The notes: generated by a model not told the origin, from the letters alone. DNA of 64,000 nt from Bacteroidota bacterium (GCA_025963725.1 JAOQAE010000002.1:310001-374000); one strand, 5' to 3'; positions 10,086 to 18,661 are shown, counted from the first letter of the stretch. Numbers and translations: made by a program.

Positions 10086-10451
10086 ATGAAAAAGATCGTA
10101 TTAATATCGGTAGCATTTGCAACAGTGCTGCTGGCCTGCAAAACCACAAAGGCTCCAACAGCTGCACCCCCTGCTCCTGCCCCGCTTGATTGCGCAGCAA
10201 CGGCTTACACGTACGAGAAGGACATCCGCCCGATCATGGAACAAAATTGCACAGGCTGCCATAATGAGAATATGAAAGCCGGGTATAATTTTTATGATAT
10301 AGGTTCTGTGAAGAAAGCTGCCGTAAACGGTTATTTACTGGGAACCATAAAGCACCAGTCGGGATACGACCAGATGCCTCCTAATGGATGGCCGCTGGAT
10401 CAGCCGACCATTAACAAGATAGAATGCTGGATCAATACCGGCATGAAATAA
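10086..10451 (+). CDS. Small c-type cytochrome-like lipoprotein
   Basis: 121 residues. Start at the ATG 10086, 2 bp after the previous stop, giving a lipoprotein signal with lipobox LLAC (C18). After a Pro/Ala-rich linker there is one haem-c motif CTGCH (55-59) and a later YDQMPPNG with M97 as candidate axial ligand. The layout matches small cytochrome-c domains used for electron transfer on the periplasmic face of the outer or inner membrane. Its redox partner is not evident; neighbours are a lipid A acyltransferase and rarA, so the linkage is probably not functional. Confidence 0.82.
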   Translation: MKKIVLISVAFATVLLACKTTKAPTAAPPAPAPLDCAATAYTYEKDIRPIMEQNCTGCHNENMKAGYNFYDIGSVKKAAVNGYLLGTIKHQSGYDQMPPNGWPLDQPTINKIECWINTGMK

Positions 10452-10454
10452 AAC

Positions 10455-11732
10455 ATGAGCTTAGCACCTTTAGCAGAGAGAATGCGTCCGACCAGCCTGG
10501 ACAACTACATTGGGCAGAAGCACATTGTGGGTGAAGGTGCTATTCTGCGCAATGCCATCGCGTCCAACATCCTGCCCTCCATCATTCTCTGGGGCCCTCC
10601 GGGAGTTGGCAAAACCACGCTGGCCAACATCATCGCGCACCAGTTGAAGCGCCCGTTCTATGCCCTAAGCGCGATCAACTCGGGTGTAAAGGATATCCGC
10701 GATGTGATCGACAAAGCCAAAGGCACCGGGATGTTTGCTCAAGCCAACCCGATCCTCTTCATTGATGAGATCCACCGTTTCAGCAAATCGCAGCAGGATT
10801 CCTTATTAGGCGCCGTTGAAAAAGGCACTGTAACGCTGATCGGCGCAACCACCGAAAATCCTTCTTTCGAAGTGATCTCCGCTTTACTGTCGCGCTGCCA
10901 GGTATACATACTTAAGCATCTCGATAAGGACGACCTGCTTTCCATGCTCGAGCTTGCCATTAAAACCGACAGCGTATTAAAAACAAAAAAGATCACGATC
11001 ACCGAAAATGAAGCCTTGCTAAGGCTTTCAGGCGGCGATGGCAGGAAGCTGCTCAATGTGTTTGAGCTGGTGGTGAATACCCTCGGAGGCGATGAGATCG
11101 AGATCACGAATGAAAAAGTAACAGGCATTGTGCAGCAGAACATTGCCCTTTATGATAAAGCCGGAGAAAATCATTACGATATTATCTCTGCATTCATTAA
11201 ATCCATCCGCGGAAGCGACCCGAATGCCGCCGTTTACTGGCTTGCCCGGATGATCGAAGGCGGCGAAGACCCTTCCTTTATTGCAAGAAGGCTGCTGATC
11301 CTTGCTTCGGAAGATATTGGCAATGCCAATCCTACCGCGCTCGTGATCGCGAACAACTGCTTCCAGGCGGTGAACGTGATCGGCTTCCCCGAATCGAGGA
11401 TCATTTTATCGCAAACGGTGATCTATCTTGCAACGTCTGCAAAAAGCAATGCTTCCTATATGGCTATCAATGAAGCCATGCAGGCGGTGCAGCAGAAGGG
11501 CGACCAGCCTGTTCCCCTGCACCTGCGCAACGCGCCTACCAAGCTCATGAAAGACATTGGCTATGGAAAAGAATACCAGTACAGCCATGGCTATGAGAAT
11601 AATTTCTCCTCGCAGGAATATCTGCCGGATGCGGTAAAGGGAATGAAATTCTACGAGCCCGGCAATAATGCAAGGGAAAAGGAACTGCGGGATTTTCTCA
11701 AAAAGAGATGGGGCGATAAATATAATTATTAA
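10455..11732 (+). CDS. rarA: Replication-associated recombination protein A (RarA/MgsA), AAA+ ATPase
   Basis: 425 residues. Clamp-loader-like AAA+ ATPase that acts at stalled replication forks together with SSB and RecA. The N-terminal [14 protein letters not shown] block is the family signature. Walker [10 protein letters not shown] is near residue 47, Walker [11 protein letters not shown] near 100 and sensor-1 [11 protein letters not shown] near 130. The C-terminal tetramerisation part contains [17 protein letters not shown] and [19 protein letters not shown]. It starts 3 bp after the cytochrome stop and ends at a terminator, closing the three-gene run. Confidence 0.96.
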   Translation: MSLAPLAERMRPTSLDNYIGQKHIVGEGAILRNAIASNILPSIILWGPPGVGKTTLANIIAHQLKRPFYALSAINSGVKDIRDVIDKAKGTGMFAQANPILFIDEIHRFSKSQQDSLLGAVEKGTVTLIGATTENPSFEVISALLSRCQVYILKHLDKDDLLSMLELAIKTDSVLKTKKITITENEALLRLSGGDGRKLLNVFELVVNTLGGDEIEITNEKVTGIVQQNIALYDKAGENHYDIISAFIKSIRGSDPNAAVYWLARMIEGGEDPSFIARRLLILASEDIGNANPTALVIANNCFQAVNVIGFPESRIILSQTVIYLATSAKSNASYMAINEAMQAVQQKGDQPVPLHLRNAPTKLMKDIGYGKEYQYSHGYENNFSSQEYLPDAVKGMKFYEPGNNAREKELRDFLKKRWGDKYNY

Positions 11733-11740
11733 AACAAAAA

Positions 11741-11762
11741 ATCCCGCCGGAGCGGGATTTTC
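11741..11762 (+). terminator. Bidirectional terminator between rarA and the Cys-rich gene
   Basis: ATCCCGC (11741-11747) pairs with GCGGGAT (11752-11758), flanked by an A-run on the left and a short T-run on the right. Confidence 0.8.
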
Positions 11763-11778
11763 CATTCTAAAGAATCTT

Positions 11779-12108
11779 CTATTTACACGTTACGCTGAGG
11801 ATCTGTCCCTCGCAGCCGAAAGTTACCTCCGCTACCGGAACAGCGATTGGCCTTGGGCATGGCTCATCGTGGCAAACCGGAACTTTGTAGAATGTAACGG
11901 TGGTAAGGAAGCCGCCTGCGAAGCAAATGCTGGTGGTTTCGCTTTGGCCCACAAACTCATAACCCGGTTCGCGCGCAGCCTGCAGGCACTCGTGCGCCGC
12001 ACCGCGTGCCCTGCCGATAAGGGCATTCTCATTTTGGGATTGTGCATTGGTTACCTTTGTGGTAAGCAGCATGCAGAAAAGAAAAGCAACTGTCAGTAGT
12101 TTTTTCAT
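11779..12108 (-). CDS. Small secreted cysteine-rich protein, unknown
   Basis: 109 residues with a clear signal peptide (MKKLLTVAFLFCMLL to TNAQ). The mature part of about 86 residues has six cysteines (positions 41, 62, 79, 84, 99, 108), an even number compatible with three disulfide bonds in the periplasm or outside the cell. The motif VPVCHDEPCPRP is distinctive. No family recognised. It is convergent with rarA and lies between rarA and the RNase P RNA. Confidence 0.72.
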   Translation of the reverse strand: MKKLLTVAFLFCMLLTTKVTNAQSQNENALIGRARGAAHECLQAAREPGYEFVGQSETTSICFAGGFLTTVTFYKVPVCHDEPCPRPIAVPVAEVTFGCEGQILSVTCK

Positions 12109-12242
12109 AGTAGATGTTTTTATCTAAAATTCTACTCTGTTAATGGATTTTCGAATTCCTCCAGCTGAATGAATCCGCTCATAAAGCACCACTAATTAAG
12201 AATAAAAAAAACAGGAAAAAATGGGTATAAAAACGGATTTTG

Positions 12243-12265
12243 AAAAAATGGGTATTTTCACCCAA
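12243..12265 (-). terminator. rnpB terminator
   Basis: On the minus strand GGGT (12263-12260) and ACCC (12253-12250) form a short hairpin with an A-rich loop, followed by a T-run (A on the plus strand at 12243-12248), about 20 nt past the RNA end. Confidence 0.55.
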
Positions 12266-12282
12266 GGGAGGAAATAAAAAGC

Positions 12283-12690
12283 AAGTTTGTAAGCCGGGTT
12301 CTGTTCCTTCCCGCAAGCGAAAAGGCTTCTATCATTTATCTAAGCCGGCCGTCACCGGATGGCTTTAGCAATCTACCCGTCACGCCATCCACCTGAGTGA
12401 AATTAAAGCGAGCAGCTTCAAAAGCGTGACTTATTTGATCTTTCAACTCCCAAGGTTTACCCCTAACAACTGTTGCCAGCTGCTACCGTGAGCTCTTACC
12501 TCACGTTTTCACCCTTTCCCGGAAGCAGAACAAGTTCGCTTCCCGGTGGTTATTTTCTGTGGCACTATTCTGTCCCTTCCTTGCGGAAAAGCCTTCCAGT
12601 TAAGAAGTGGGATGCTCTGTGTTGCCCGGACTTTCCTCTCCCCTTCCCTTGCGGGAATGGCAGCGATAGAACAACTTGCGGTGTAAAGGT
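12283..12690 (-). ncRNA. rnpB: RNase P RNA, bacterial type A
   Basis: About 408 nt on the minus strand. Conserved blocks in order: GAGGAAAGTCCGGGC near the 5' end, ACAGAATAGTGCCACAGAAA, the GGGTAAACC block, ATGGCGTGACGGGTAGATTG, and ACAGAACCCGGCTTA at the 3' end. This is the catalytic RNA that trims tRNA 5' leaders. The ends are placed from the P1 region and may be off by a few nucleotides. An open frame on the opposite strand here is a shadow. No rnpA lies nearby. Confidence 0.96.
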
Positions 12691-12741
12691 AATGAAATTT
12701 CAGGTGGTTTTTATGAAATGCGGTTTTACTGAAGTTTTATA

Positions 12742-12978
12742 ACACACCCCTAACCCCTCTCGAGAGGGGAATTGCAAGGGCTCACACGAAAATTATAGTA
12801 TTACCTCATCACATACATAAGAAGTATGTTCACGAGGCTAGCTGCGTGCGTTCCCTCTCGAGAGGGAATGGCAAGTGCTCACATTAAAATCATAGTATAC
12901 CTCATCACATAAATAAGAAGTATGTTCACGAGGCTAGCTGCGTCCATTCCCCTCTTGAGAGGGGTTAGGGGTGTGTTA
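12742..12978. repeat. 97-bp tandem duplication bounded by inverted C-rich repeats
   Basis: The left end (12742-12773) has ACCCCTAACCCCTCTCGAGA followed by GGGGAATT; the right end (about 12949-12978) is its inverted, slightly diverged copy ending GGGGTTAGGGGTGTGT. Between them a unit starting at 12781 repeats at 12878 (period 97) with about ten differences. Both units contain AAGTATGTTCACGAGGCTAG and a CTCTCGAGAG-type palindrome. No gene is supported in 12691-12987. Confidence 0.85.
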
Positions 12979-12987
12979 GCCGGCAGA

Positions 12988-14019
12988 CTACCCGATCAGT
13001 ATCTCCGTTGCGCCAAAGCCGTATTTGGAATAGGATGCATCGTGAAAGCGCAGCTTCATCGACGTAAGAATAGCCCGTACCTCCTGTTTCAGCCGCCCGT
13101 TGCCCACACCATGGATCACCGTAAGGCTCCGGTAATGCTCATTGATGGCTTTATCAAGCGCCTGCTGGAAATGCCGCAGCTGTACGATCACGATCTCCGC
13201 ATTGCTCATGCCGCCGTAATTGTCGATCAGCTCCTCGATGTGCAGGTCGATCTCCATTTCGTACGATGCGTTGTTGATGCGGTGCGGCTTGGAAGTTTTG
13301 CCCGGACTGCCTGTGCTTCTTTTCTGAAAAAGCAGCTTGGAAAGGTCGGCCTCCGAGGCTCCCGGCTTTTGAAAATAAAGATCCTGCTGAAAATCGGTGA
13401 CGTTCACCAGCAGGCATTTTTCAGGAATAAAATCGTTCTCCGTAAATGCATTTTCCTTGTACAGCTTCACCGCTTTGATCTTAATGATCTCGGAAACCGG
13501 CTGCTGATGCTCGAAAGGCTTTGTTTCATCAAACAGCAGCGCATCCACCTTCACGGTTGAAAGCAGGTCGGTGCTCTTCCTGTCGATGGTCTCGATCAGC
13601 TTCGATTCGAATGGCTTCAGCTCGCCTTTGTCCAGCAGCTCGTATCCTTTGCTTTTCAGGAAGGAAGTAACATACATCGCATGAAATGCCGTATGGTTGA
13701 TCAGCCAGAGATTGAAATCGGAATGGCTGATGTCGTTTATTCGTTCGGGAGATAATGCCAGGTAAATCCCCCTTGCCGTCTCCTTCCTCGTTTCGGAAAT
13801 GCTCGTATAGCTTGGTGCAGGCACTTCAGCCGGCTCTTTTATATATACGGGCTTTAGATCCGCCTCGTTAAAAACAGTAACAAGCTCCGAGATCACCACC
13901 GGGATCTCAAAGCCTTCCTCGATGGTGACGCCAACCGTGGTCTTATTAATGATCTTTGTGACCGTGCCCTCCCCTTTTTCATTCAGGAACCTTACTTTAT
14001 CACCTATCTTGAATTTCAT
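12988..14019 (-). CDS. Smr-domain protein with DUF2027-type N-terminus
   Basis: 343 residues. The N-terminus (KIGDKVRFLNEKGEGTVTKI) is a small beta-barrel of the kind found in Bacteroidetes DUF2027 proteins. The C-terminal 85 residues form an Smr domain with its two hallmark motifs, IDLHIEEL and HGVGNGRLK. Smr domains are nucleases or nicking modules also found at the end of MutS2. There is no MutS ATPase here, so the role could be DNA or RNA cleavage. A -7 box lies 4 nt upstream of the ATG. It is divergent from the phosphodiesterase gene. Confidence 0.9.
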   Translation of the reverse strand: MKFKIGDKVRFLNEKGEGTVTKIINKTTVGVTIEEGFEIPVVISELVTVFNEADLKPVYIKEPAEVPAPSYTSISETRKETARGIYLALSPERINDISHSDFNLWLINHTAFHAMYVTSFLKSKGYELLDKGELKPFESKLIETIDRKSTDLLSTVKVDALLFDETKPFEHQQPVSEIIKIKAVKLYKENAFTENDFIPEKCLLVNVTDFQQDLYFQKPGASEADLSKLLFQKRSTGSPGKTSKPHRINNASYEMEIDLHIEELIDNYGGMSNAEIVIVQLRHFQQALDKAINEHYRSLTVIHGVGNGRLKQEVRAILTSMKLRFHDASYSKYGFGATEILIG

Positions 14020-14023
14020 GCTG

Positions 14024-14031
14024 CAAATTTA
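14024..14031 (-). promoter_or_regulatory. -7 box of the Smr gene, adjacent to its start codon
   Basis: TAAATTTG on the minus strand, ending 4 nt before the ATG at 14019. Transcription would begin at or next to the start codon, implying a leaderless mRNA. Confidence 0.45.
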
Positions 14032-14043
14032 AATCTAATTTCT

Positions 14044-14051
14044 TAACTTTG
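14044..14051 (+). promoter_or_regulatory. -7 box of the phosphodiesterase gene, adjacent to its start codon
   Basis: TAACTTTG, ending 5 nt before the ATG at 14057. If the start is instead the second Met (14069), a 12-nt leader remains. Confidence 0.45.
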
Positions 14052-14056
14052 TTAGA

Positions 14057-15016
14057 ATGAAGTTCCAAATGAAAACAGCGCTATTATTACTCTTTACAGG
14101 CTTTGCCTCCATTTATTTCGGCTGCAGCAAAGATCCTGCAATTCCCACCGGCCCTTTTTACAAAACTAAAAATGTGGTCATCATTGTGGTGGATGGCGCA
14201 AGGTATACCGAAACCTGGGGGCTTGAATCGAAGGAATACATTCCGCACCGTTACCAGATGCTGCAGGAAGGCGGCGTGTTCTGCTCAAACTTCTATAATA
14301 ACGGCTATTGCTTCACCAACGCGGGGCATTCCGCAATAACAACCGGCGTGTACCAGAATATCAATAACAGCGGACTGGAATATCCGCAGCATCCATCTAT
14401 CTTTCAATACTGGCTGAAAACCTTTCAGCGCCCCGCTTCGGAGGCCTGGGTGGTGACCACGAAAGACAAGCTGGCGATCCTTTCCGATTGCGTTGATCCT
14501 GCATGGCAGGGACAATACCGCCCGATGACGGATTGCGGCACTGCGGGCCTGGGGACAGGCTACCGTGAAGATTCGACTACATTCATCAAAGCGAAAGCGA
14601 TCTTTTCAAATAGCCATCCGCGGATGATGCTTATTAATTTCAAGCAGCCGGATGCTTCCGGGCATGCCGCTGATTCGGCTGCTTACCTGCAGGGAATCCT
14701 CGATACCGATAATTACATTTACCGCCTCTGGCAGCAGCTGCAGAGCGATCCCTTTTACAAGGACCAGACAACGCTGATCGTGACGAACGACCATGGACGC
14801 CATACGGCAGGACATCTTGATGGCTTTGTTTCTCATACCGATACCTGCGAAGGCTGCAAGCACATCGAATTCTTTGCCATCGGGCCGGATTTTAAAAACA
14901 ATTACGTAAGCACGAAGCCGTACGATCAGATCGACATTACGAATACCGTAGCGGAGCTGATGAGATTTAAAATACCGTCCTCGAACGGAAAGGTGATCTG
15001 GGACGTGTTCAAATAA
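14057..15016 (+). CDS. Lipoprotein of the alkaline phosphatase / phosphodiesterase superfamily
   Basis: 319 residues (or 315 from M5). Signal with lipobox FGC (C23). The metal-binding VVDGAR block has D46, the likely nucleophile is T87 in FTNAGHSAITTG, and the second metal block TNDHGRH lies near 246-252 with a downstream HTDTCEGCKH. This order fits nucleotide pyrophosphatase/phosphodiesterase or sulfatase-like enzymes that hydrolyse phosphate mono- or diesters outside the cytoplasm; the substrate cannot be told. Convergent with comEC with only 4 bp between stops and no terminator visible. Confidence 0.85.
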   Translation: MKFQMKTALLLLFTGFASIYFGCSKDPAIPTGPFYKTKNVVIIVVDGARYTETWGLESKEYIPHRYQMLQEGGVFCSNFYNNGYCFTNAGHSAITTGVYQNINNSGLEYPQHPSIFQYWLKTFQRPASEAWVVTTKDKLAILSDCVDPAWQGQYRPMTDCGTAGLGTGYREDSTTFIKAKAIFSNSHPRMMLINFKQPDASGHAADSAAYLQGILDTDNYIYRLWQQLQSDPFYKDQTTLIVTNDHGRHTAGHLDGFVSHTDTCEGCKHIEFFAIGPDFKNNYVSTKPYDQIDITNTVAELMRFKIPSSNGKVIWDVFK

Positions 15017-15020
15017 CTTT

Positions 15021-17117
15021 TCAAAGCTCGGTTTCAAATGCGCCCGAATCCTTAACGGAATAATAAGTGCGCGCCAATGCTTCACATTCCTTCTTCCATT
15101 TTTCAAGCCGGTAGTTTGAATTCGAGGAATCAAAAATGATCTGCTCCGGATCATAGCTTTTCAACAGCTCTGCGATACCCGTTTCCGCGTTCTTCGAAAC
15201 AATAAGGAAATCAACCTTTACAGGCTGCCTCCATTTTTTTACCGGCGCTGCCCCGCTTACGATCACAATCTTCCTGTTATTGAACAGGATCCAGTTGTTC
15301 TGAATACAGATCTGCTCCGAGCTGAAATCCTTCGTAACGATCACAGGAGCATTAATCCCAAGCTTCCACCAGTTCTGCTTAATGTGAAATGACAATGCCT
15401 TTTCGTTCTGCGCCAGTGAAGGCTCCGTGAGCAGCACATTGCTTTTCGCATCGATAAGATCAACCGCGCTTGTTTTGGCGATATTGTAAACCACCATCCT
15501 GTGCTGCGAGTATTCATGCTGCTGCTCCATCGCCTGCATACACAGGAACAGCAGTATGGCAGACAACCCGGCGAAAAGGTACATAACTTTCGGGCGTACC
15601 AGATAAGCCACAAGGAACAGGATGATTGCATAAAGCATCCACGTTTCTGTTGCCGAAATAGAAATACCTTCCTGCAAAGCATACGGCCAGCCCCCGATCA
15701 TTTTAACGGAAGCATTGAGCAGCCACACGCATTTGCCAAAGCCTGCGGCCAGGTACGTGGAAACCACGGGAACACCCGTTAATGCAAACAAGGCGATCCC
15801 GAGGTAAATGATCAGAGTGGAAACCGGGATCACGATAAAATTCGATAAAAGAAAATAGTTGGGGAACTGGTGAAAATAATACAGTCCGAGCGGGAAGGTT
15901 GCTATCTGCGCGGCGATGGAAACGGCAGTGATGCTCCATGCCTGCTCAATGAGCTTATTCTCCGGCTCGGACAAGGCAGAGATCTTCGGCTGCAGGTACA
16001 CAATGCCGATCACCGCAATGTAGGAAAGCTGGAAACCCACTTCCATGACCAGGAAAGGGTCGATAGCAAGCAGCACAAAAGCAGAAGCCGCAAGTGTATT
16101 GTAAATATTGGTGTAGCGGTTAAAGGCCTTTGCTATGATGATAAAGCTGAACATGGTGGCCGCACGCAACACCGATGGCGAAAGCCCGGTAAGCGCAGAA
16201 TAGAACCATAGCAGCAGGATGAGGATCACAGCCTTTAAGATGTTCCCGCGTTTTACCTTATCGAGAAAGAACAGCAGCCAGTTGAACACCACGTACACAA
16301 TGGCCACATGCAGCCCGGAAACGGAAAGTACATGCAGGGCGCCGGTGCCGGAGTATGCAGAAAGGATCTCCGCATCCAGCTTGTCGGCATAGCCAAGCAT
16401 GAGCGCAGCGCCTACCGCAAATTCATCGCCTTCGATATTGTCTGTTTTCAGAATGTTCAGCAGGCGGTCGCGGAGCGCATACGAGCTGCGCAGGATGCAG
16501 TTCCCTGAATTACGGCCGGCAGGCAGCCAGTGCTGCTTATCAGCGCTGCACTGCTCATACACATTATGAAGGGCAAGAAACTGCCTGTAATTGAATTCTC
16601 CCGGGTTCTGCGGCCCGGCGATCTCATTGAACGTTCCCTGCACAAGGATCTCATCGCCATACTTTAATGCCGCAGCCCGCTGATCCTTCTCAAGGTAAAG
16701 CATTACCTTCCCGCTCAGCTCCTTCCATTCAGCACCATCCTTAAGCAAGGCAAGCTCCACCACCATTTTATAGGAGCGATCTTTTTCCAGCGGCGATTGC
16801 AGCAGCCTTGCAAGAACCACAGACTTTCCGTTGGCCAGCTTCGAAACATGTGAAGCGGAGAATTTTTCGGTATTGCTGACCGTAAGCCTGTATCCCAATG
16901 CAAGTAATAAAATGTTGATCACAAGCCCGAAAACCCAGGAGCGCTTGTAGCTGATCTTCAGGGAAGGAATGAAGGTAACGGCAACGATAAAAACAAAATA
17001 CGGCGCCATGATCCAGCCGAAATTGCCTGCGGTAAGCGGAAAATAAACAGCGGCGATGATCCCGGCAATAAAGGGAAGGATCAATCGTACAAGGGGGGCC
17101 TGGCTCCAGATCTTCAT
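15021..17117 (-). CDS. comEC: ComEC/Rec2-type DNA uptake channel protein
   Basis: 698 residues from the ATG at 17117; a TTG-started extension to 17150 runs into the -7 box and is rejected. Order: N-terminal DUF4131-like segment with two membrane helices and an OB-like soluble part, then the multi-helix Competence domain containing GALHVLSVSGLHVAIVY and LTGLSPSVLRAATMF, then a soluble tail of about 160 residues. ComEC carries single-stranded DNA across the inner membrane in natural transformation. The tail is where the metallo-beta-lactamase domain sits in Bacillus, but I see no HxHxDH motif, so that nuclease-like domain is missing or inactive. Confidence 0.93.
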   Translation of the reverse strand: MKIWSQAPLVRLILPFIAGIIAAVYFPLTAGNFGWIMAPYFVFIVAVTFIPSLKISYKRSWVFGLVINILLLALGYRLTVSNTEKFSASHVSKLANGKSVVLARLLQSPLEKDRSYKMVVELALLKDGAEWKELSGKVMLYLEKDQRAAALKYGDEILVQGTFNEIAGPQNPGEFNYRQFLALHNVYEQCSADKQHWLPAGRNSGNCILRSSYALRDRLLNILKTDNIEGDEFAVGAALMLGYADKLDAEILSAYSGTGALHVLSVSGLHVAIVYVVFNWLLFFLDKVKRGNILKAVILILLLWFYSALTGLSPSVLRAATMFSFIIIAKAFNRYTNIYNTLAASAFVLLAIDPFLVMEVGFQLSYIAVIGIVYLQPKISALSEPENKLIEQAWSITAVSIAAQIATFPLGLYYFHQFPNYFLLSNFIVIPVSTLIIYLGIALFALTGVPVVSTYLAAGFGKCVWLLNASVKMIGGWPYALQEGISISATETWMLYAIILFLVAYLVRPKVMYLFAGLSAILLFLCMQAMEQQHEYSQHRMVVYNIAKTSAVDLIDAKSNVLLTEPSLAQNEKALSFHIKQNWWKLGINAPVIVTKDFSSEQICIQNNWILFNNRKIVIVSGAAPVKKWRQPVKVDFLIVSKNAETGIAELLKSYDPEQIIFDSSNSNYRLEKWKKECEALARTYYSVKDSGAFETEL

Positions 17118-17147
17118 AAAAAACTGCGCTAAAATAAAAGATGTGCG

Positions 17148-17155
17148 CAAATGTA
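17148..17155 (-). promoter_or_regulatory. comEC -7 box
   Basis: TACATTTG on the minus strand, about 30 nt upstream of the ATG at 17117. It supports that start over the TTG at 17150, which it overlaps. Confidence 0.5.
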
Positions 17156-17218
17156 TTTTTTCAAAAATGCAGTCGATCTAAGGTTTCGGGGAATAAGTGG
17201 GAAAAAGGAAAAATATTT

Positions 17219-17226
17219 TATATTTG
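17219..17226 (+). promoter_or_regulatory. -7 box of the YbjN gene
   Basis: TATATTTG, 37 nt before the ATG at 17263. It lies inside a longer open frame starting at 17197 and so argues for the internal start. Confidence 0.5.
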
Positions 17227-17262
17227 TTAGAACGATTTAGTTTAACCCTTAAAACATGTATC

Positions 17263-17694
17263 ATGGAAAATTTACAGTATTATTTTGATATGGTGGAGAA
17301 CTGTATCAGGGACCTTGGCGTGGATCCTGCCATTTGCCGCGGGGAACAGGCCGGACAATGGAGCCTGAAAAAAGGATCTGCATCCGTTTGGATCGATGTA
17401 TGGAACATTGAAAGTGAAGGCCGCGCCTATTTCCAGGTGCTGTCGCCGGTAATGCAGGTGCCTGCCGCAAATACGGAAGCTTTTTACCAGGAGCTGCTGG
17501 AGCTTAACTACACGTTGTACGGTGTGGCGTTTGTAAAATTCAAGGACTGGGTGTATGTGAAGCTGATCCGCGAGGTGGAGGGGCTCGAGCAGAAGGAAGC
17601 TGCCGCCACCATCAACCGCGTGGGCTGGTACGCCGATGAGTATGATGATAAATTGAAAGTGAAATATGGTGTTGTAGTTGGAGGAAGAGGATAA
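17263..17694 (+). CDS. YbjN-domain protein
   Basis: 143 residues, cytoplasmic, from the ATG at 17263. The fold pattern (helix, strands SVWIDVWNIE and RAYFQVLSPVMQVP, then ELLELNYTLYGVAFVKFKDWVYVKL) fits the YbjN/CesT-like type III chaperone superfamily. These small proteins bind partner proteins; the biochemical role here is unknown. It is a single-gene unit with its own -7 box and terminator, divergent from comEC. Confidence 0.78.
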   Translation: MENLQYYFDMVENCIRDLGVDPAICRGEQAGQWSLKKGSASVWIDVWNIESEGRAYFQVLSPVMQVPAANTEAFYQELLELNYTLYGVAFVKFKDWVYVKLIREVEGLEQKEAAATINRVGWYADEYDDKLKVKYGVVVGGRG

Positions 17695-17700
17695 TAAAAA

Positions 17701-17731
17701 AATCCCGGGGTTAAGCCCGGGATTTTTTTTG
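17701..17731 (+). terminator. Terminator after the YbjN gene
   Basis: AATCCCGGG (17701-17709) pairs with CCCGGGATT (17715-17723), followed by a T-run and preceded by an A-run. Confidence 0.88.
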
Positions 17732-17760
17732 TTCATTCTGCTCAATGCCGCCAACGGAGC

Positions 17761-17838
17761 ATTCCCCTCCTCCCAGGAGGGGTTAGGGGTGGTCATACGA
17801 ATGCAAATACCACCCCGACCCTCCTACAAGGAGGGAGC
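17761..17838. repeat. Dispersed C-rich palindrome, two facing copies
   Basis: CCCCTCCTCCCAGGAGGGG followed by TTAGGGGTGGTC at 17764-17794, then an inverted diverged copy at about 17807-17838 (CCACCCCGACCCTCCT ... AGGAGGGAGCC). Same family as 12742-12978, 39432-39461 and 48401-48439. It separates two convergent genes. Confidence 0.75.
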
Positions 17839-17887
17839 CGATCCTGCAAACATCTTAATAGAAATACTAATCTAACATGTCTGCTCA

Positions 17888-18661
17888 TTACCATCTCTTT
17901 TCATGAGGCTTATAATAATCTTTCCCTTCCGAAAATGCTTCGTATTTCCCCTTGATCGCCATTACAAGCTCAAACTGGGATGCTGTTTTAATAAACTCTT
18001 CGCTCAGGTTGCAATACGCGATAAAAGCATCAAACTCCTCTTCGCTCAGGTCGATGATCTCGTTCTTCACATACAGGCGGAACAGGTCTTTAAGAATATC
18101 CCGCTTCAGGTCTTCGTTCTCCCACTCCGCTACCTTCTGCTTCGATTTTCCGAACTTGCTGAAACGCTCGTATAGGTAAGTGATCGGACTTTCAAGCCCG
18201 TTGATGTCCTGGTAATAACGCGATCTTCTTGTCGAGTCAAGCTTCGCGATGTCCTTATCAATGTCGCTCAGGCTCCTTGTCCCGAACACGCTCACCTCTT
18301 TTAATGTGTATTGCAGCTTTTGCATTTCCACCTCTATGTAATATTGCTGCTTCATCACCGAATCCTTCAGGCAAACTTTCTTGGTGTTGTAGCCGATCAC
18401 GGAAAAGAGCAGCGTATCGGACTGAAATGCGCTGATGGAGAACTTGCCATCGGTGCCGGCAAATACGCCCTGGCTGGTGCGTTTGTTAACGACCATCATT
18501 CGCGTAAGCGGTAAAAAAGCATTGTCCTTATCAAAGGCCTGGCCTGAAATGGTGACCGGCGTTTGTGCCTTCAAAAAAAACGGGCTGAGCAACAGGAGCG
18601 CAATCAAAGCTATCCGGCTGAACCGGGAAAAAGGAAAGAAGCTTTTAGTACGGTATTGCAT
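17888..18661 (-). CDS. Exported protein with carboxypeptidase-regulatory-like domain
   Basis: 257 residues from the ATG at 18661, which opens a long signal peptide (hydrophobic core IALIALLLLSPFFL, cleavage after KAQ). An ATG at 18712 is a possible alternative; anything further upstream is shadow. After the signal there is a beta-sandwich of the carboxypeptidase D regulatory-like type (VTISGQAFDKDNAFLPLTRMMVVN ... GVFAGTDGKFSISA), common in Bacteroidetes envelope proteins, then a charged helical part ending EKRW. No TonB channel follows. It may be the last gene of the plsY run. Confidence 0.8.
   Translation of the reverse strand: MQYRTKSFFPFSRFSRIALIALLLLSPFFLKAQTPVTISGQAFDKDNAFLPLTRMMVVNKRTSQGVFAGTDGKFSISAFQSDTLLFSVIGYNTKKVCLKDSVMKQQYYIEVEMQKLQYTLKEVSVFGTRSLSDIDKDIAKLDSTRRSRYYQDINGLESPITYLYERFSKFGKSKQKVAEWENEDLKRDILKDLFRLYVKNEIIDLSEEEFDAFIAYCNLSEEFIKTASQFELVMAIKGKYEAFSEGKDYYKPHEKRW

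Noticed and set aside
12473-12742. Open frame opposite the RNase P RNA
   Set aside because: It lies over conserved rnpB structure on the other strand and has no protein-like features.
12781-12978. Possible CRISPR array
   Set aside because: Only two units with a 97-bp period, no spacer structure and no cas genes.
15021-17150. TTG start for comEC at 17150
   Set aside because: The -7 box at 17148-17155 overlaps it, and ATG 17117 gives a normal N-terminus.
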